This document shows, piece after piece, positions 8,036-15,874 of a DNA stretch of 39,060 nt. Position 1 is the stretch's first letter, and each line of letters begins with the position of its first letter. Location of the stretch: positions 119,220-158,279 of the forward strand of contig NZ_AOIL01000001.1 of the NCBI RefSeq assembly GCF_000337595.1. The letters are read 5' to 3'. The stretch is from Natrialba taiwanensis DSM 12281. GTDB taxonomy: Archaea > Halobacteriota > Halobacteria > Halobacteriales > Natrialbaceae. The translations under genes and the position numbers were made by a program. Below the pieces are notes generated by a model, which saw only the letters and a program-made list of their open reading frames with translations, did no database searches and had not been told where the DNA came from.

Positions 8036-9604
8036 TCATTGGTTGGTCGAGCGTACTCTCTCCAGGTGGTCGTGTCCTAACATCGGGTGGCGCTCCCAAC
8101 CCTCGATCCGCGCCGCGTTCGCTCCGAGGTTCTCCATGTGGAACGGAATTACGTACGGGCCCGCTTCGTACATGAGCTCCTGTACTCGTTCGTACAATTC
8201 GCTTCGCTCATTCCCGTCCGTCGTTCGTCGGGCTCGTTCGATCAATTCGTCCTTTTCTTCGTTTTCCCACCTGTTCTCGTCCCACCACGACCCTTCCGAC
8301 CAGATCAAATTACTCAACAGGTGGTCTTCGTTCAGATACGTTCCGTAGTGGACCGAATACGTCGGTTTCTCTCCCCAGATCTCCGTCTCGAAGATATCGT
8401 AACTCACCTGCTCGAGTTCCATCTCGACGCCGATTTCGCCGAACTGTTCCTGAAACAGAAGCGCCGCGTTCAGCTGTTCCGGAGGCTCCGTCGGCGTGTA
8501 AAACGTGATGCCGAAGTCTTCGGTGAGGTGGAATCCGTCCGGATAGCCCGCTTCGGCAAGGAGTTCCTGCGCTCGCTCGAGATCCTGCGATCGATCCGGG
8601 AGGCCCGCGTAGAACGGAAACAGCGGTGCGAGTACCGAGTCCTGCCCGACCGTCCCGTATCCTTGAAGGACGCTTTCGACGAACTCCTCCCGGTTTACCG
8701 CGTGTTTCATCGCCTGCCGCACCCGGACATCGTCCCACGGTTCGTGGTCGGTGTTCATGACGAACGCGACGAAGTTACCGGCGGTCACACGCTGTGGTTC
8801 GACGTGAGAAATCGACTCGAGACGAGTGAACTGCGAGGTATCCGTTCGGTGTATCACGTCGATCTCTCGATTTTGGAGGCGCGTGACTTCCGTCCCAGCA
8901 TCAGGAACGTGACTGAGCACGAGTTCGTCCGCGTAGGGGAGCGCGTTTCCGTCCGCATCTGTCAGGTAAAATTCCGGATTTCGGCGCAGCGTAATCTCGT
9001 CGTTGCCGGGGAACGAGTCCAGAACGAACGGTCCACTACCGTACGCTTCGGTTTGGAGCGACTCGAGGTCTCCCTCGAGGATTTCTTTCGGAACGATCGA
9101 CGCCCAAGCGAGCGCTTGATAGCGAGGGAAATCCGGGTTCGAACGATCGAGTTCGAACTCGACGGTGAACTCGTCGACGCGGTTGGTCTCGATTATTCCG
9201 CCGAGATTGCCCGTCCCCGGATAGCCGCCTTCGACGATCGTCTTGTATGTGTGAACGACATCTTCGGCAGTAACGGACTCACCGTTGTAGTGGAACGTAG
9301 CGTCATCGCGAATGGTGACTACCCAGCGGGTGAGGTCGTCGTTTTGCTCTTCCCACCCCGTTGCGAGGTCGTCCTCGCGTTCCATGTCGTAAGTGATCCG
9401 AGAGAGTTGCGAGTACAGCATCCGGATCGGAACGAAGTTCGCGTATTTCGATGGCGTTTGGATCGGGCTGATATTCGTGATGCTCCGTGGAACCGTCATT
9501 TCGAGCGCGCCGCTGTCACCCTGGTCAGTGCAACCGGAGACACTTGCTGCAACACCGCCACTCAGTGCTTGCAGCAACCGTCGTCGTCTGAGGGTCGAAT
9601 CCAT
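8036..9604 (-). CDS. Extracellular solute-binding lipoprotein, SBP_bac_5 family
   Basis: This 522-residue binding protein captures substrate at the outer face of the membrane for the importer encoded downstream. The N terminus has an arginine run followed by a hydrophobic stretch and a lipobox-like segment ending VSGC, so it is a probable Tat-exported, lipid-anchored protein with Cys25 as anchor. The body shows SBP_bac_5 features: GWEEQNDDLTRWVVTIRDDA near the N terminus and VRQAMKHAVNREEFVESVL in the middle. The family binds peptides, nickel or oligosaccharides, so the substrate remains open. The ATG at 9604 is preceded at a suitable distance by a TATA-like sequence, so this is the first gene of the minus-strand operon. 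A long ORF on the opposite strand is a codon-bias shadow. Confidence 0.92.
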   Translation of the reverse strand: MDSTLRRRRLLQALSGGVAASVSGCTDQGDSGALEMTVPRSITNISPIQTPSKYANFVPIRMLYSQLSRITYDMEREDDLATGWEEQNDDLTRWVVTIRDDATFHYNGESVTAEDVVHTYKTIVEGGYPGTGNLGGIIETNRVDEFTVEFELDRSNPDFPRYQALAWASIVPKEILEGDLESLQTEAYGSGPFVLDSFPGNDEITLRRNPEFYLTDADGNALPYADELVLSHVPDAGTEVTRLQNREIDVIHRTDTSQFTRLESISHVEPQRVTAGNFVAFVMNTDHEPWDDVRVRQAMKHAVNREEFVESVLQGYGTVGQDSVLAPLFPFYAGLPDRSQDLERAQELLAEAGYPDGFHLTEDFGITFYTPTEPPEQLNAALLFQEQFGEIGVEMELEQVSYDIFETEIWGEKPTYSVHYGTYLNEDHLLSNLIWSEGSWWDENRWENEEKDELIERARRTTDGNERSELYERVQELMYEAGPYVIPFHMENLGANAARIEGWERHPMLGHDHLERVRSTNQ

Positions 9605-9977
9605 ACCGGCTGATTACTCCCCATATTATTCCTAGTTATGGTGCAACCGTCGAAAACCCGGACCTCGAGTGCCGGTTGGCGTCTCCAGGTTTGGATGTCT
9701 TATCGCCCAACTCGGGGAGAATCGGCTGTAGTGAGCTAGATTATTAGTAGAACCGTGATCCGCTGTGAACTCGTTACCGGACTCTGCTTTGCATCGGTCA
9801 GCAAATTCTATATCGCGTAATGTGATTTATATCCAATCTAGTTAGCGTGAGATGCCCGGTATCTGTCTCCCCACGGGTTGTATCTTCGATATCATGGATT
9901 GGGAAGGTACACTGCACATTAGGCCAATAATGTGCGGTAGTATTTTGAACCTTGATGCCCTCTACGAAGCTACGTCG
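9605..9977. other. Intergenic region between the importer operon and the integrase
   Basis: This 373-base gap between divergent genes holds the minus-strand promoter of the importer operon. An AT-rich box near 9823-9837 (GTGATTTATATCC) and a weaker one near 9940-9950 (GTAGTATTTT) could serve the integrase; the second lies about 30 nt before the ATG at 9978. No tRNA gene, attachment-site repeat or other gene was recognised. Confidence 0.5.
9622..9632 (-). promoter_or_regulatory. TATA-like box of the first ABC importer operon
   Basis: On the minus strand GGAATAATATG is centred about 23 nt before the ATG of the binding-protein gene. The spacing suggests a leaderless or near-leaderless transcript. 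Confidence 0.45.
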
Positions 9978-11081
9978 ATGGCAGATAGCAATTACAGTTC
10001 AGATGAGAAAATTCCGCTCGAAGACGCCACGGACGAGTTCATTACGGAGAAACAAGGGAACTACAGCCAGAATCTCAAGTACATCCTCGAAATGTGGATC
10101 GATTGGTGTGCGGACCGAAACGTGACGACGATCACAGATATTACGGCACTGACAATGCGCCATTACGCCTCGTCTCTCAAACGCCGGGCCCGCAGCGACA
10201 ACGGGATCGCTGCGTCGACAGCTCGCACCTACTACAACTACATCTCGGCTTTCCTCTCGTGGGCTGTGGAAGTCGAATACCGTGTCGAAAATCCCGCAGA
10301 GAAACGGAAAGCAACGAAACTGCTGCCGAACTCGCGAACCAATAGCGGGGATCAACAGTTCTGGTCGCCCGAGCAACGACAGGCAATTACCGAGTTCACC
10401 GATAAGCGTGCACGCGAGGCGATTGAGGCTGACAACATTGACCCGTTCGAGCCAGTACGGAATCGAGCTATCGTCCATGTCCTCGCCTACACCGGCGTTC
10501 GGGGTTCCGAAGTTCTCGCAGACTATCGCGACGAGCGCCGGAACGGGCTTCGATGGGGCGACGTGGATCTCGAAAACAGTGTCATCACGGTTCTTGGTAA
10601 GAGCCAGAACCCGCACGAAGAGGTTGGGCTCCCGGGCCAGACTATCCAACCGTTGCGACGACTTCGAACACTTGTCGATCCGCCGACCGATTCGTGGCCC
10701 GTGTTCCCCTCTCGTCATCCGCCGTCATTGTACAGTCGGATTGAGGACGCGGGATACGACAAACCAGATGGCGACACGTGGGATTTCATGCTCGAGAAAA
10801 GCATCCAACCGCCGCCGATGAGTACCTCGGGTGCTCGAACATTGTTGAAACGTCTTTCGAAAGAGGTGGCGGTGCCAGGCTTAGATCTGGAGGATGGTGA
10901 CTATCTCACGCTGCACGGTGCTCGCCGTGGCGTCGGCGAGAAACTCTATCGTGAGCGCGGGGCCGCTGCAGCACAACGGACGTTGCGTCACGCTGACCCG
11001 CAGACGACTTCTGAAATGTATTCGCATATCGAAGCGAGTGAGCTAGCTGCAGACAATACGGAAGTGTTTGACACAGAATAA
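9978..11081 (+). CDS. Tyrosine recombinase / phage integrase family protein
   Basis: This 367-residue site-specific recombinase has an N-terminal SAM-like DNA-binding domain (about residues 10-110) and a catalytic domain (about 130-360). All expected catalytic residues are visible: Arg175 in TGVRGSE, Lys208 in VLGKSQ, His313 and Arg316 in LHGARRG, His338 in LRHADPQ, and the nucleophile Tyr348 in MYSH. The ATG at 9978 is preferred over upstream starts at 9852, 9894 or 9930 because MADSNYSS gives a normal N terminus and an AT-rich box lies about 30 nt before it. Haloarchaeal proteins of this type occur in integrated elements and plasmids and also as resident recombinases. No tRNA or flanking repeats were seen, so the element it may have mobilised is undefined. 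Confidence 0.9.
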   Translation: MADSNYSSDEKIPLEDATDEFITEKQGNYSQNLKYILEMWIDWCADRNVTTITDITALTMRHYASSLKRRARSDNGIAASTARTYYNYISAFLSWAVEVEYRVENPAEKRKATKLLPNSRTNSGDQQFWSPEQRQAITEFTDKRAREAIEADNIDPFEPVRNRAIVHVLAYTGVRGSEVLADYRDERRNGLRWGDVDLENSVITVLGKSQNPHEEVGLPGQTIQPLRRLRTLVDPPTDSWPVFPSRHPPSLYSRIEDAGYDKPDGDTWDFMLEKSIQPPPMSTSGARTLLKRLSKEVAVPGLDLEDGDYLTLHGARRGVGEKLYRERGAAAAQRTLRHADPQTTSEMYSHIEASELAADNTEVFDTE

Positions 11082-11561
11082 TGTATTTCAAAAACGAAGA
11101 AGCGATATATACTTAGTATTTAACCGGGTGCTGACTCAAGAACGCTACCCAGAATAACGCTAAACGCTCTTCCGTAGTATGTTGGTAATCTCAGAGAACT
11201 GCTCGGGTAGCATGTTTGAAAGCGTTCGACCCAATTTTTGGTATAGTCTCGCTGAGTTGGAACGCCCTGAGGTACTGTGTAACTTGTCGTTGGTAATTCC
11301 TCGATTGGGCAAGAGCTACCGTCACGTTAGCGGTGCGTGACTCTCGCAGGAACGAATAGTCTTCTTTGAACGATTTGGCTCTGTTGAAATTCTCTTCTTT
11401 AGAGATTTATTCGCGTGAATCTACTGATCACTACATGTGCGAAGTGACCGCAGGAGCTTTTACCAGTTCAGAGAGGTGTTCTTGTGGTCGTGCTGCATAT
11501 ACGCACGGATGTTTCAGAATTGTAGACAATTTGTACCCTAAACTGCTTTACCGGGAACGAA
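11082..11561. other. Intergenic region after the integrase, no supported gene
   Basis: This 480-base, AT-richer stretch separates the integrase from the convergent Ntn-hydrolase gene. A minus-strand segment at about 11160-11315 stays open for some 50 codons and could be a gene remnant, but it matches nothing recognised. A plus-strand 72-codon ORF at 11366 has no family features. GGCTCTGTTGAAAT at 11377-11390 looks like an IS end but has no partner. The region is probably decayed accessory DNA. Confidence 0.5.
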
Positions 11562-12545
11562 TCATTGGATTGGAACTTGGGTAAACTCTCCAATATCTGG
11601 TCTTCCCGCTGCGAGCTCCACTGACGGCGTACCCAATTCTGCAGTCCACGACCAGAGCGTTTCGATGGGGTCATCATCGTCATCGGAACCACAGGCACAC
11701 GCACCTGCATCCGGGTCGGCCAGCGTTGATTGAAGCATCTCCATCGTGAGCGTATCCTCCTCGTCCAACCGCTTGAGATGGCCCAGCCGCTGTTCGCTAT
11801 TTGGATGGATCTCCTCGTTCGGTTGGAGGTCGTCCATCGACTCGGAGAGAAAATGGTTGGTGATCGCGGCGAATCCATTCGACGGGCGTGTGACTTCGAC
11901 TCGCTCCGGGCTCGCTTCCACGATTGCCATGGAACCGGTGGAATCTGCGACGAGGAAGTTGGTGTTCCGGGCGTGGGGGATACGTTCAAGAAATTCTAAC
12001 GCTTCCTCGGTCGTTTCGCATGTATCGAGCACAGCACGGGCCGCAAGGGCGAACATCACGCCCGGTTGCTCTCCGCGGTTTGGGACGAAGGTGTGGCCGA
12101 TGGCCAACCCAGCCTCATTAACCCCATCGTGTCTCCCCGTCCAGTGGTCGGTGACGCCGATATGGCGATGGCCGTTTTCTGGCGTTGTTCGGATTAATTC
12201 AGAGAACGGAGCGAACGAGGCATAGAAGTCGTAGTTGCGTCCAAACAACGGTTCCCCATGAGCGGTTCGTTCACCAGAAACCGCCACGACGGAGCATCCC
12301 GATTCGATTGTCAACGCGAGGGGCACAGCTTTGATCAGCTCGGTATTCCACGCTCCAGCATCAGCCATGCTGCGTAACTCATTGAGCAAGTAGGGGATAT
12401 GCTCCTCCACGCTCGATTCCGAGGCGCGCATGAACGCGAGCTTCTCATCAGAGGCCGGAGGTGGTGAGAAGTTTACCGCCGAAAGTTGTTCCCCGTACTG
12501 TCTTCCCATCTCTCCGTATGATCCGGAGAGTGTCGTTTCTTGCAT
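11562..12545 (-). CDS. C45-type autoproteolytic acyltransferase/hydrolase (acyl-CoA:6-APA acyltransferase-like)
   Basis: This 327-residue protein belongs to the Ntn-hydrolase superfamily and resembles the AAT/C45 family, which cleaves itself before a cysteine that becomes the N-terminal nucleophile. The expected nucleophile is Cys84, in the segment ESGCSVVAV, followed by the family motif GEPLFGRNYDFY. Later features are VNEAGLAIGHTF and FLVADSTGSMAIVE. A short C-terminal cysteine and aspartate cluster (ACACGSDDDDD) is unusual. The ATG at 12545 has an AT-rich box about 33 nt upstream. It is an isolated gene between the integrase and an unrelated divergent gene. Family members hydrolyse amide bonds or transfer acyl groups; the natural substrate here is unknown. 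Confidence 0.82.
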   Translation of the reverse strand: MQETTLSGSYGEMGRQYGEQLSAVNFSPPPASDEKLAFMRASESSVEEHIPYLLNELRSMADAGAWNTELIKAVPLALTIESGCSVVAVSGERTAHGEPLFGRNYDFYASFAPFSELIRTTPENGHRHIGVTDHWTGRHDGVNEAGLAIGHTFVPNRGEQPGVMFALAARAVLDTCETTEEALEFLERIPHARNTNFLVADSTGSMAIVEASPERVEVTRPSNGFAAITNHFLSESMDDLQPNEEIHPNSEQRLGHLKRLDEEDTLTMEMLQSTLADPDAGACACGSDDDDDPIETLWSWTAELGTPSVELAAGRPDIGEFTQVPIQ

Positions 12546-12734
12546 CGTGCCATCTCATTAGATGACCAAGGGAATAAATCAGTGACAATTTGGACACGGG
12601 TCGTGGTCGTCTTTGATTCCTCTCTATTTTGAGCACGTCGGCTAAGTGACCCAATTCGACCGAATTTCGGGAAAGTGGATGATCTCTTTTTCGGTCTCCA
12701 TAATACTATGACGACCAGCGCTGGTAGTGTATAC

Positions 12735-13442
12735 ATGACTGATAGACTTCCATCACGGGCAGATCCTGCATTGTTGATCCAACTATGTCAGATGCTTACC
12801 GATGAAGGCCCTTTAGCCACCAATTCACTACAAACACGCCTCGATAGCGGTGACCGAACACTTCACGAGACGGTTGAGTACGGTGAGAAGCTTGGGTTTG
12901 TTTCTGAACATGATGGCGAACTCAAACCCTCCACAGAAATCATGATCGAAGCGAGTGCTGAGGATAGCGATTGGTCGGTTGAGAGGGCATTCAGACGGGG
13001 TATCGAGCAATACGAACCGTATCGGACCGTGATCGAAACGATCTCCACGAACGAACCGCTCCCCGAGGTACTGGCGAAGCAATCGATCAAGAAGGAAATC
13101 ACCCAGGAAGCGCTCGAAGACGCAATTGAGTCAACGGTTACCGAGCGGGCCGTACTGTTGCTATTAAAAACACTGCATCATGCCGGACTCGGGTCATTCG
13201 TTCATGGCCGAAAAGGATACCCAACCCGTGTCGAGGTCACCGATGATTTTGATCAGTATTGTCGAACAGTCATCACAAGTCGCGGACAAGAAGCCATCCA
13301 GACTGCGAGGTCTGGAGCTCCTGACAGTGAGCTTGATTCGATCACCTTCTCCGTCGAAGTCGATGTATCGACGAGCTCTCCAGAGGAGGTAGCAGCATTG
13401 GTTTCGAGGATCCAATCGGTGCTCCGTTCGCACTCTGAGTAA
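12735..13442 (+). CDS. Hypothetical protein with winged-helix-like N terminus
   Basis: I do not recognise this 235-residue acidic protein. Residues 10-60 (LIQLCQMLTDEGPLATNSLQ onward) read like a small winged helix in which a short helix pair precedes GEKLGFVSEHDGELKPS, a typical wing. A middle helical segment (SIKKEITQEALEDAIESTV, then ERAVLLLLKTLHHAGL) resembles haloarchaeal regulators of unknown function. The start is uncertain: GTG at 12675, ATG at 12708 and ATG at 12735 are in frame. The last is preferred because AT-rich DNA at 12698-12707 would be a TATA box about 32 nt before it. It is divergent from the Ntn hydrolase, and its stop lies only 68 bases from the left end of the IS6 element. 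A regulatory role is possible but unproven. Confidence 0.65.
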   Translation: MTDRLPSRADPALLIQLCQMLTDEGPLATNSLQTRLDSGDRTLHETVEYGEKLGFVSEHDGELKPSTEIMIEASAEDSDWSVERAFRRGIEQYEPYRTVIETISTNEPLPEVLAKQSIKKEITQEALEDAIESTVTERAVLLLLKTLHHAGLGSFVHGRKGYPTRVEVTDDFDQYCRTVITSRGQEAIQTARSGAPDSELDSITFSVEVDVSTSSPEEVAALVSRIQSVLRSHSE

Positions 13443-13510
13443 CAGAACCTGTTGCTGGGTGAATACCGGTCAAGTACAGTACATATATCTGCAAATCCAA
13501 TCGAATCTAC

Positions 13511-13524
13511 GGCACTGTCTAGTT
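13511..13524 (+). repeat. Left terminal inverted repeat of the IS6-family element
   Basis: GGCACTGTCTAGTT, identical to the reverse complement of 15708-15721. Confidence 0.9.
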
Positions 13525-13684
13525 CTGCACCTCCTCGACTGGCACGTTTCCATCGAGAGTTTGATGCGGTCTTTGGTGGTTGTAGTAATGCACGAACTGT
13601 TCAAGCCACTCGCGGACGCTCGCCCGACTGCCCACCCATGAATTATGGAAGCGGTCGATACGCATTTTGAGGGTGTGAAACCAC

Positions 13685-13692
13685 TTTTCGAT
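13685..13692 (+). repeat. Target site duplication of the IS4-family element, left copy
   Basis: TTTTCGAT directly outside the left inverted repeat; the identical octamer is at 15152-15159. Confidence 0.92.
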
Positions 13693-13706
13693 CTGTCCCG
13701 TTTCGA
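13693..13706 (+). repeat. Left terminal inverted repeat of the IS4-family element
   Basis: CTGTCCCGTTTCGA, the reverse complement of 15138-15151. Confidence 0.9.
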
Positions 13707-13846
13707 CGTGATAAGGTTACCGAGCAAGCAACAACGCAAGAGACTATGGTCTGTCAGATCGCAAAGCAGTTCAAAGGGACGAAGACGTAATCTACCAGCC
13801 GCAATCGTCCAGACTCAGCCTCAATAGCTTGGTAATCACCTGTCTG

Positions 13847-13878
13847 GAGAGTGCCGCCGCTCCTGCGGCGGCGCTCTC
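13847..13878 (-). terminator. Hairpin terminator of the IS4-family transposase
   Basis: Arms 13847-13860 and 13865-13878 pair over 14 positions (13 Watson-Crick plus one G-T wobble) around the loop TCCT. The GC-rich stem lies 18 bases past the transposase stop codon and would stop its transcript. Confidence 0.7.
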
Positions 13879-13896
13879 ACGGCGTTATCAGATGAT

Positions 13897-15111
13897 TCAC
13901 CCGTACACGGGAAGCGACTTGTTCCAGCGTGTACGAATGAGACGGACTGCTTCCGGCACGCCACCCCGAAGTGGGTGGCAGTGCCGGAACCACTCGACCA
14001 GCACGTAACCAATCAGCGTACAGAACAACTCGAACAACACGCCGTTTACCGATTGTGAATGGAAGTTCTCGATGTTCGTATACTGCTTTAGCTCACGAAA
14101 CAGAATCTCGATTAACGTCCGAAGCGTGTAGATGTTCATCACGTCCACAGGATCGTACTTCTCCGGAGATAGCGTCGTTAGATACGCTATCTCCTCTCCA
14201 TCCACGTCCTCAAATACGATCCGCCGAAACGTTTCGCTGGTCTCGGCCAGTTCAATCAAGTCGTCGCGTACGTGTCGTGTCCCTGCTTCGTCAGTGATGT
14301 CGATGTCCTGGATTCGCTCCAGGACATCGACCCGAGAATCTGACTGCAACAAACACACGAAGTCCTCTTCACGCTCTTTCAGCGCACAGAAACGGTCATA
14401 GTCGAGATAGCCACGGTCGAACACGCGAATTGGCGAGTCGAGGTCTGCGAAGACCTCGACATCGCCTTGGAGATGGTCGAACTGAGTTGGTTCGCGTGTT
14501 TCGCCCGCTGTGACAGACACGCCAAGAGGCTGCTTGGCGTGTCCGTCCACACGTGCAGCGAAGTTGAATTTGAGGCCACGGTCACCTGGCTTAATCTCAT
14601 CAATGACTTCGCTGTCATGCAGTTCACTTGGAACAGCGACCGACCTAGTGAGAGCGAGATTTGTTCCGTCGAGAGCGACAACTGCTCGATCGAGCCATTC
14701 GAGCCGCTTGCGCTGAACACTGCGTTGGTGATACAGCTGGGGCGAATGGAGTAGCTCGAAGAAGAGACGAACGACCGCGCGGTAGTCGCGGTCGTTCGTT
14801 CGCCGGGAGAACGTTGATGCAGCCATTTCCTCGAGCTGATCATGTGTGGCTGTTTTCTCGGCAAGTTCAGCGAGCGAGTCAGACGGATTGATGCCCTCGA
14901 AGACGCCGACCTTGAGATGGTTCTCAAAGTCGTGCTTGTTCGTGTAGGTGCCGATATCGAACTGCTCGGCGATGAACTCGCTGTCGACTTCGTCGAGCAG
15001 CGAGTAAAATTCGCTTGCAGTCGTGGCTGACTGACAACTCCCTCCGCTGAGATTCTGGTCAGAAGAACGCTGTGTCAGGGTATGAACCGTTTCGGTCATC
15101 AGGCCGAACAT
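13897..15111 (-). CDS. IS4-family DDE transposase
   Basis: This transposase of about 400 residues catalyses movement of the surrounding insertion sequence. DDE landmarks are visible in order: VVALDGTNLALT with the first Asp, RVFDRGYLDYDRF with the second, and TLRTLIEILFRELKQY with the catalytic Glu. The last segment fits the IS4-family signature Y-(2)-R-(3)-E-(6)-K exactly. The frame opens with ATG at 15111, but the ATG at 15099 (MTETVHTLT) may be the real start, because the element's TATA-like box (GTATTTAAATCC, minus strand, near 15128-15139) would place transcription start between the two. The length is full and no frameshift is seen, so the enzyme is probably active. Confidence 0.93.
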   Translation of the reverse strand: MFGLMTETVHTLTQRSSDQNLSGGSCQSATTASEFYSLLDEVDSEFIAEQFDIGTYTNKHDFENHLKVGVFEGINPSDSLAELAEKTATHDQLEEMAASTFSRRTNDRDYRAVVRLFFELLHSPQLYHQRSVQRKRLEWLDRAVVALDGTNLALTRSVAVPSELHDSEVIDEIKPGDRGLKFNFAARVDGHAKQPLGVSVTAGETREPTQFDHLQGDVEVFADLDSPIRVFDRGYLDYDRFCALKEREEDFVCLLQSDSRVDVLERIQDIDITDEAGTRHVRDDLIELAETSETFRRIVFEDVDGEEIAYLTTLSPEKYDPVDVMNIYTLRTLIEILFRELKQYTNIENFHSQSVNGVLFELFCTLIGYVLVEWFRHCHPLRGGVPEAVRLIRTRWNKSLPVYG

Positions 15112-15137
15112 GACGGCCTGACATCGGATTTAAATAC

Positions 15138-15151
15138 TCGAAACGGGACAG
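15138..15151 (-). repeat. Right terminal inverted repeat of the IS4-family element
   Basis: TCGAAACGGGACAG on the plus strand, pairing exactly with 13693-13706. Confidence 0.9.
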
Positions 15152-15159
15152 TTTTCGAT
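15152..15159 (+). repeat. Target site duplication of the IS4-family element, right copy
   Basis: TTTTCGAT directly outside the right inverted repeat; identical to 13685-13692. Confidence 0.92.
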
Positions 15160-15707
15160 GAGGTTTCGGTCGGTGTAGTTGACCCGACCGCTCAGTCCGA
15201 CTCGAGCGAGGGCAGTCCGATAGCCAAATTGATCGACGAGAAACTCAGTCTCGGAGAGGTCGTGTTTCTCGCGAAATTTCTGCAGAAACGCAGGCGCCGG
15301 ATCAGTGCCATGTCGACTAAACAATGCAACGTCAAGAATCACCTTTGTCTCAATGTCTATTGCAGCGTATAGCCAAGACCACTCGCCGTTGATCTTGACA
15401 GCAGTTTCGTCGACAGCGACCCGCGACGGCGATGCCGTCGGCGGGTCGCGTTCGCTGTCAGCCAGCCGATGAACCCAGTTCCAGACCGCTCCGTGAGAGC
15501 GTTCAACGTCTAATTCAGCGAGAATCGTTGTTGTCTCCCGAAGCGAACAACCGATCTGATGGAGGCGGACGGCGAACGCCCTGCCAGGCGTCGCCGTCCG
15601 CTCGTTCTCCCAAGATTCTTCTAAATCCATCTCATAGCTCTCGCTGAGCAGGTCTGCGAGCATCAACCAACTCAACAGTACGACCTGCTCACTTCTCAAA
15701 CTGGCTC

Positions 15708-15721
15708 AACTAGACAGTGCC
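15708..15721 (-). repeat. Right terminal inverted repeat of the IS6-family element
   Basis: AACTAGACAGTGCC on the plus strand, the exact reverse complement of 13511-13524. Confidence 0.9.
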
Positions 15722-15798
15722 TCTAATTCGTGTTCTAGGCCCGACCGGCAATCACAAGCAAAATACTACTCGGCAAGATTTTCCCTAGTTCGATAGCT

Positions 15799-15835
15799 GA
15801 GATCGTTTCTTTTGAAATCAAAAGCCTACGATCTC
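15799..15835 (-). terminator. Hairpin downstream of the GH5 mannanase gene
   Basis: GAGATCGT (15799-15806) pairs with ACGATCTC (15828-15835), and CTTTTGA (15809-15815) pairs with TCAAAAG (15818-15824), giving 15 base pairs with one small internal loop and an AA turn. It lies 40-76 bases past the GH5 stop on the minus strand, where a terminator is expected. It also lies about 80 bases from the IS6 end and could be another structural element. Confidence 0.55.
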
Positions 15836-15874
15836 TCCACGTCGTGTTATTCGGATACTCAACGAGTTCTGTTT

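Larger units (their letters stand above)
13693..15151 (-). mobile_element. IS4-family insertion sequence, complete
   Basis: This 1459-bp element has a perfect 14-bp terminal inverted repeat, CTGTCCCGTTTCGA, and an 8-bp target duplication, TTTTCGAT, on both sides. It encodes one intact transposase on the minus strand, with its own promoter and a strong terminator hairpin. It is inserted within the IS6-family transposase gene and is therefore younger than that element. Intact ends, duplication and gene suggest recent and possibly continuing mobility. Confidence 0.93.
13519..15663 (-). pseudogene. IS6-family DDE transposase, split by an IS4-family insertion
   Basis: Reading the minus strand, the 5' part (15663 down to 15152) starts MLADLLSESYEM and contains the motif VAVDETAVKINGEWSWLYAA with the first catalytic Asp, then FLVDQFGYRTAL with the second, and stops being homologous at NLIE. 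The 3' part (13692 down to 13519) continues IEKWFHTLKMR, VREWLEQFVHYYNHQRPHQ, and ends at a TAG. Joining the parts across one copy of the 8-bp repeat restores a continuous transposase of about 225 residues. The break lies at the codons for Ile and the third catalytic residue, Glu. The 5' reading frame runs a few codons into the inserted DNA. The interrupted gene cannot make active transposase. Confidence 0.9.
13511..15721 (-). mobile_element. IS6-family insertion sequence, interrupted by an IS4-family element
   Basis: The element is bounded by a perfect 14-bp terminal inverted repeat, GGCACTGTCTAGTT, at both ends. Removing the inserted IS4-family element and one target-site copy leaves about 744 bp, typical for IS6. 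The encoded transposase runs on the minus strand and is split by the insertion. The 8 bases outside the left end (GAATCTAC) and the right end (TCTAATTC) do not match, so no target duplication survives. IS6 elements can produce this when replicative transposition is followed by deletion or inversion next to the element. Confidence 0.9.

Noticed and set aside
8087-9613. Long plus-strand ORF of 508 codons
   Set aside because: It lies exactly opposite the binding-protein gene, has no family motifs, and is arginine- and valine-rich as expected for the antisense of a GC-rich haloarchaeal gene.
11160-11315. Minus-strand gene fragment after the integrase
   Set aside because: About 50 open codons read protein-like, but no family is recognisable and stops border it on both sides.
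11377-11390. GGCTCTGTTGAAAT as an insertion-sequence end
   Set aside because: No matching inverted copy or transposase is nearby; a single 14-mer is not enough.
9605-11561. Integrated element bounded by att repeats at the integrase
   Set aside because: No tRNA gene or convincing direct repeat was found on either side of the integrase.
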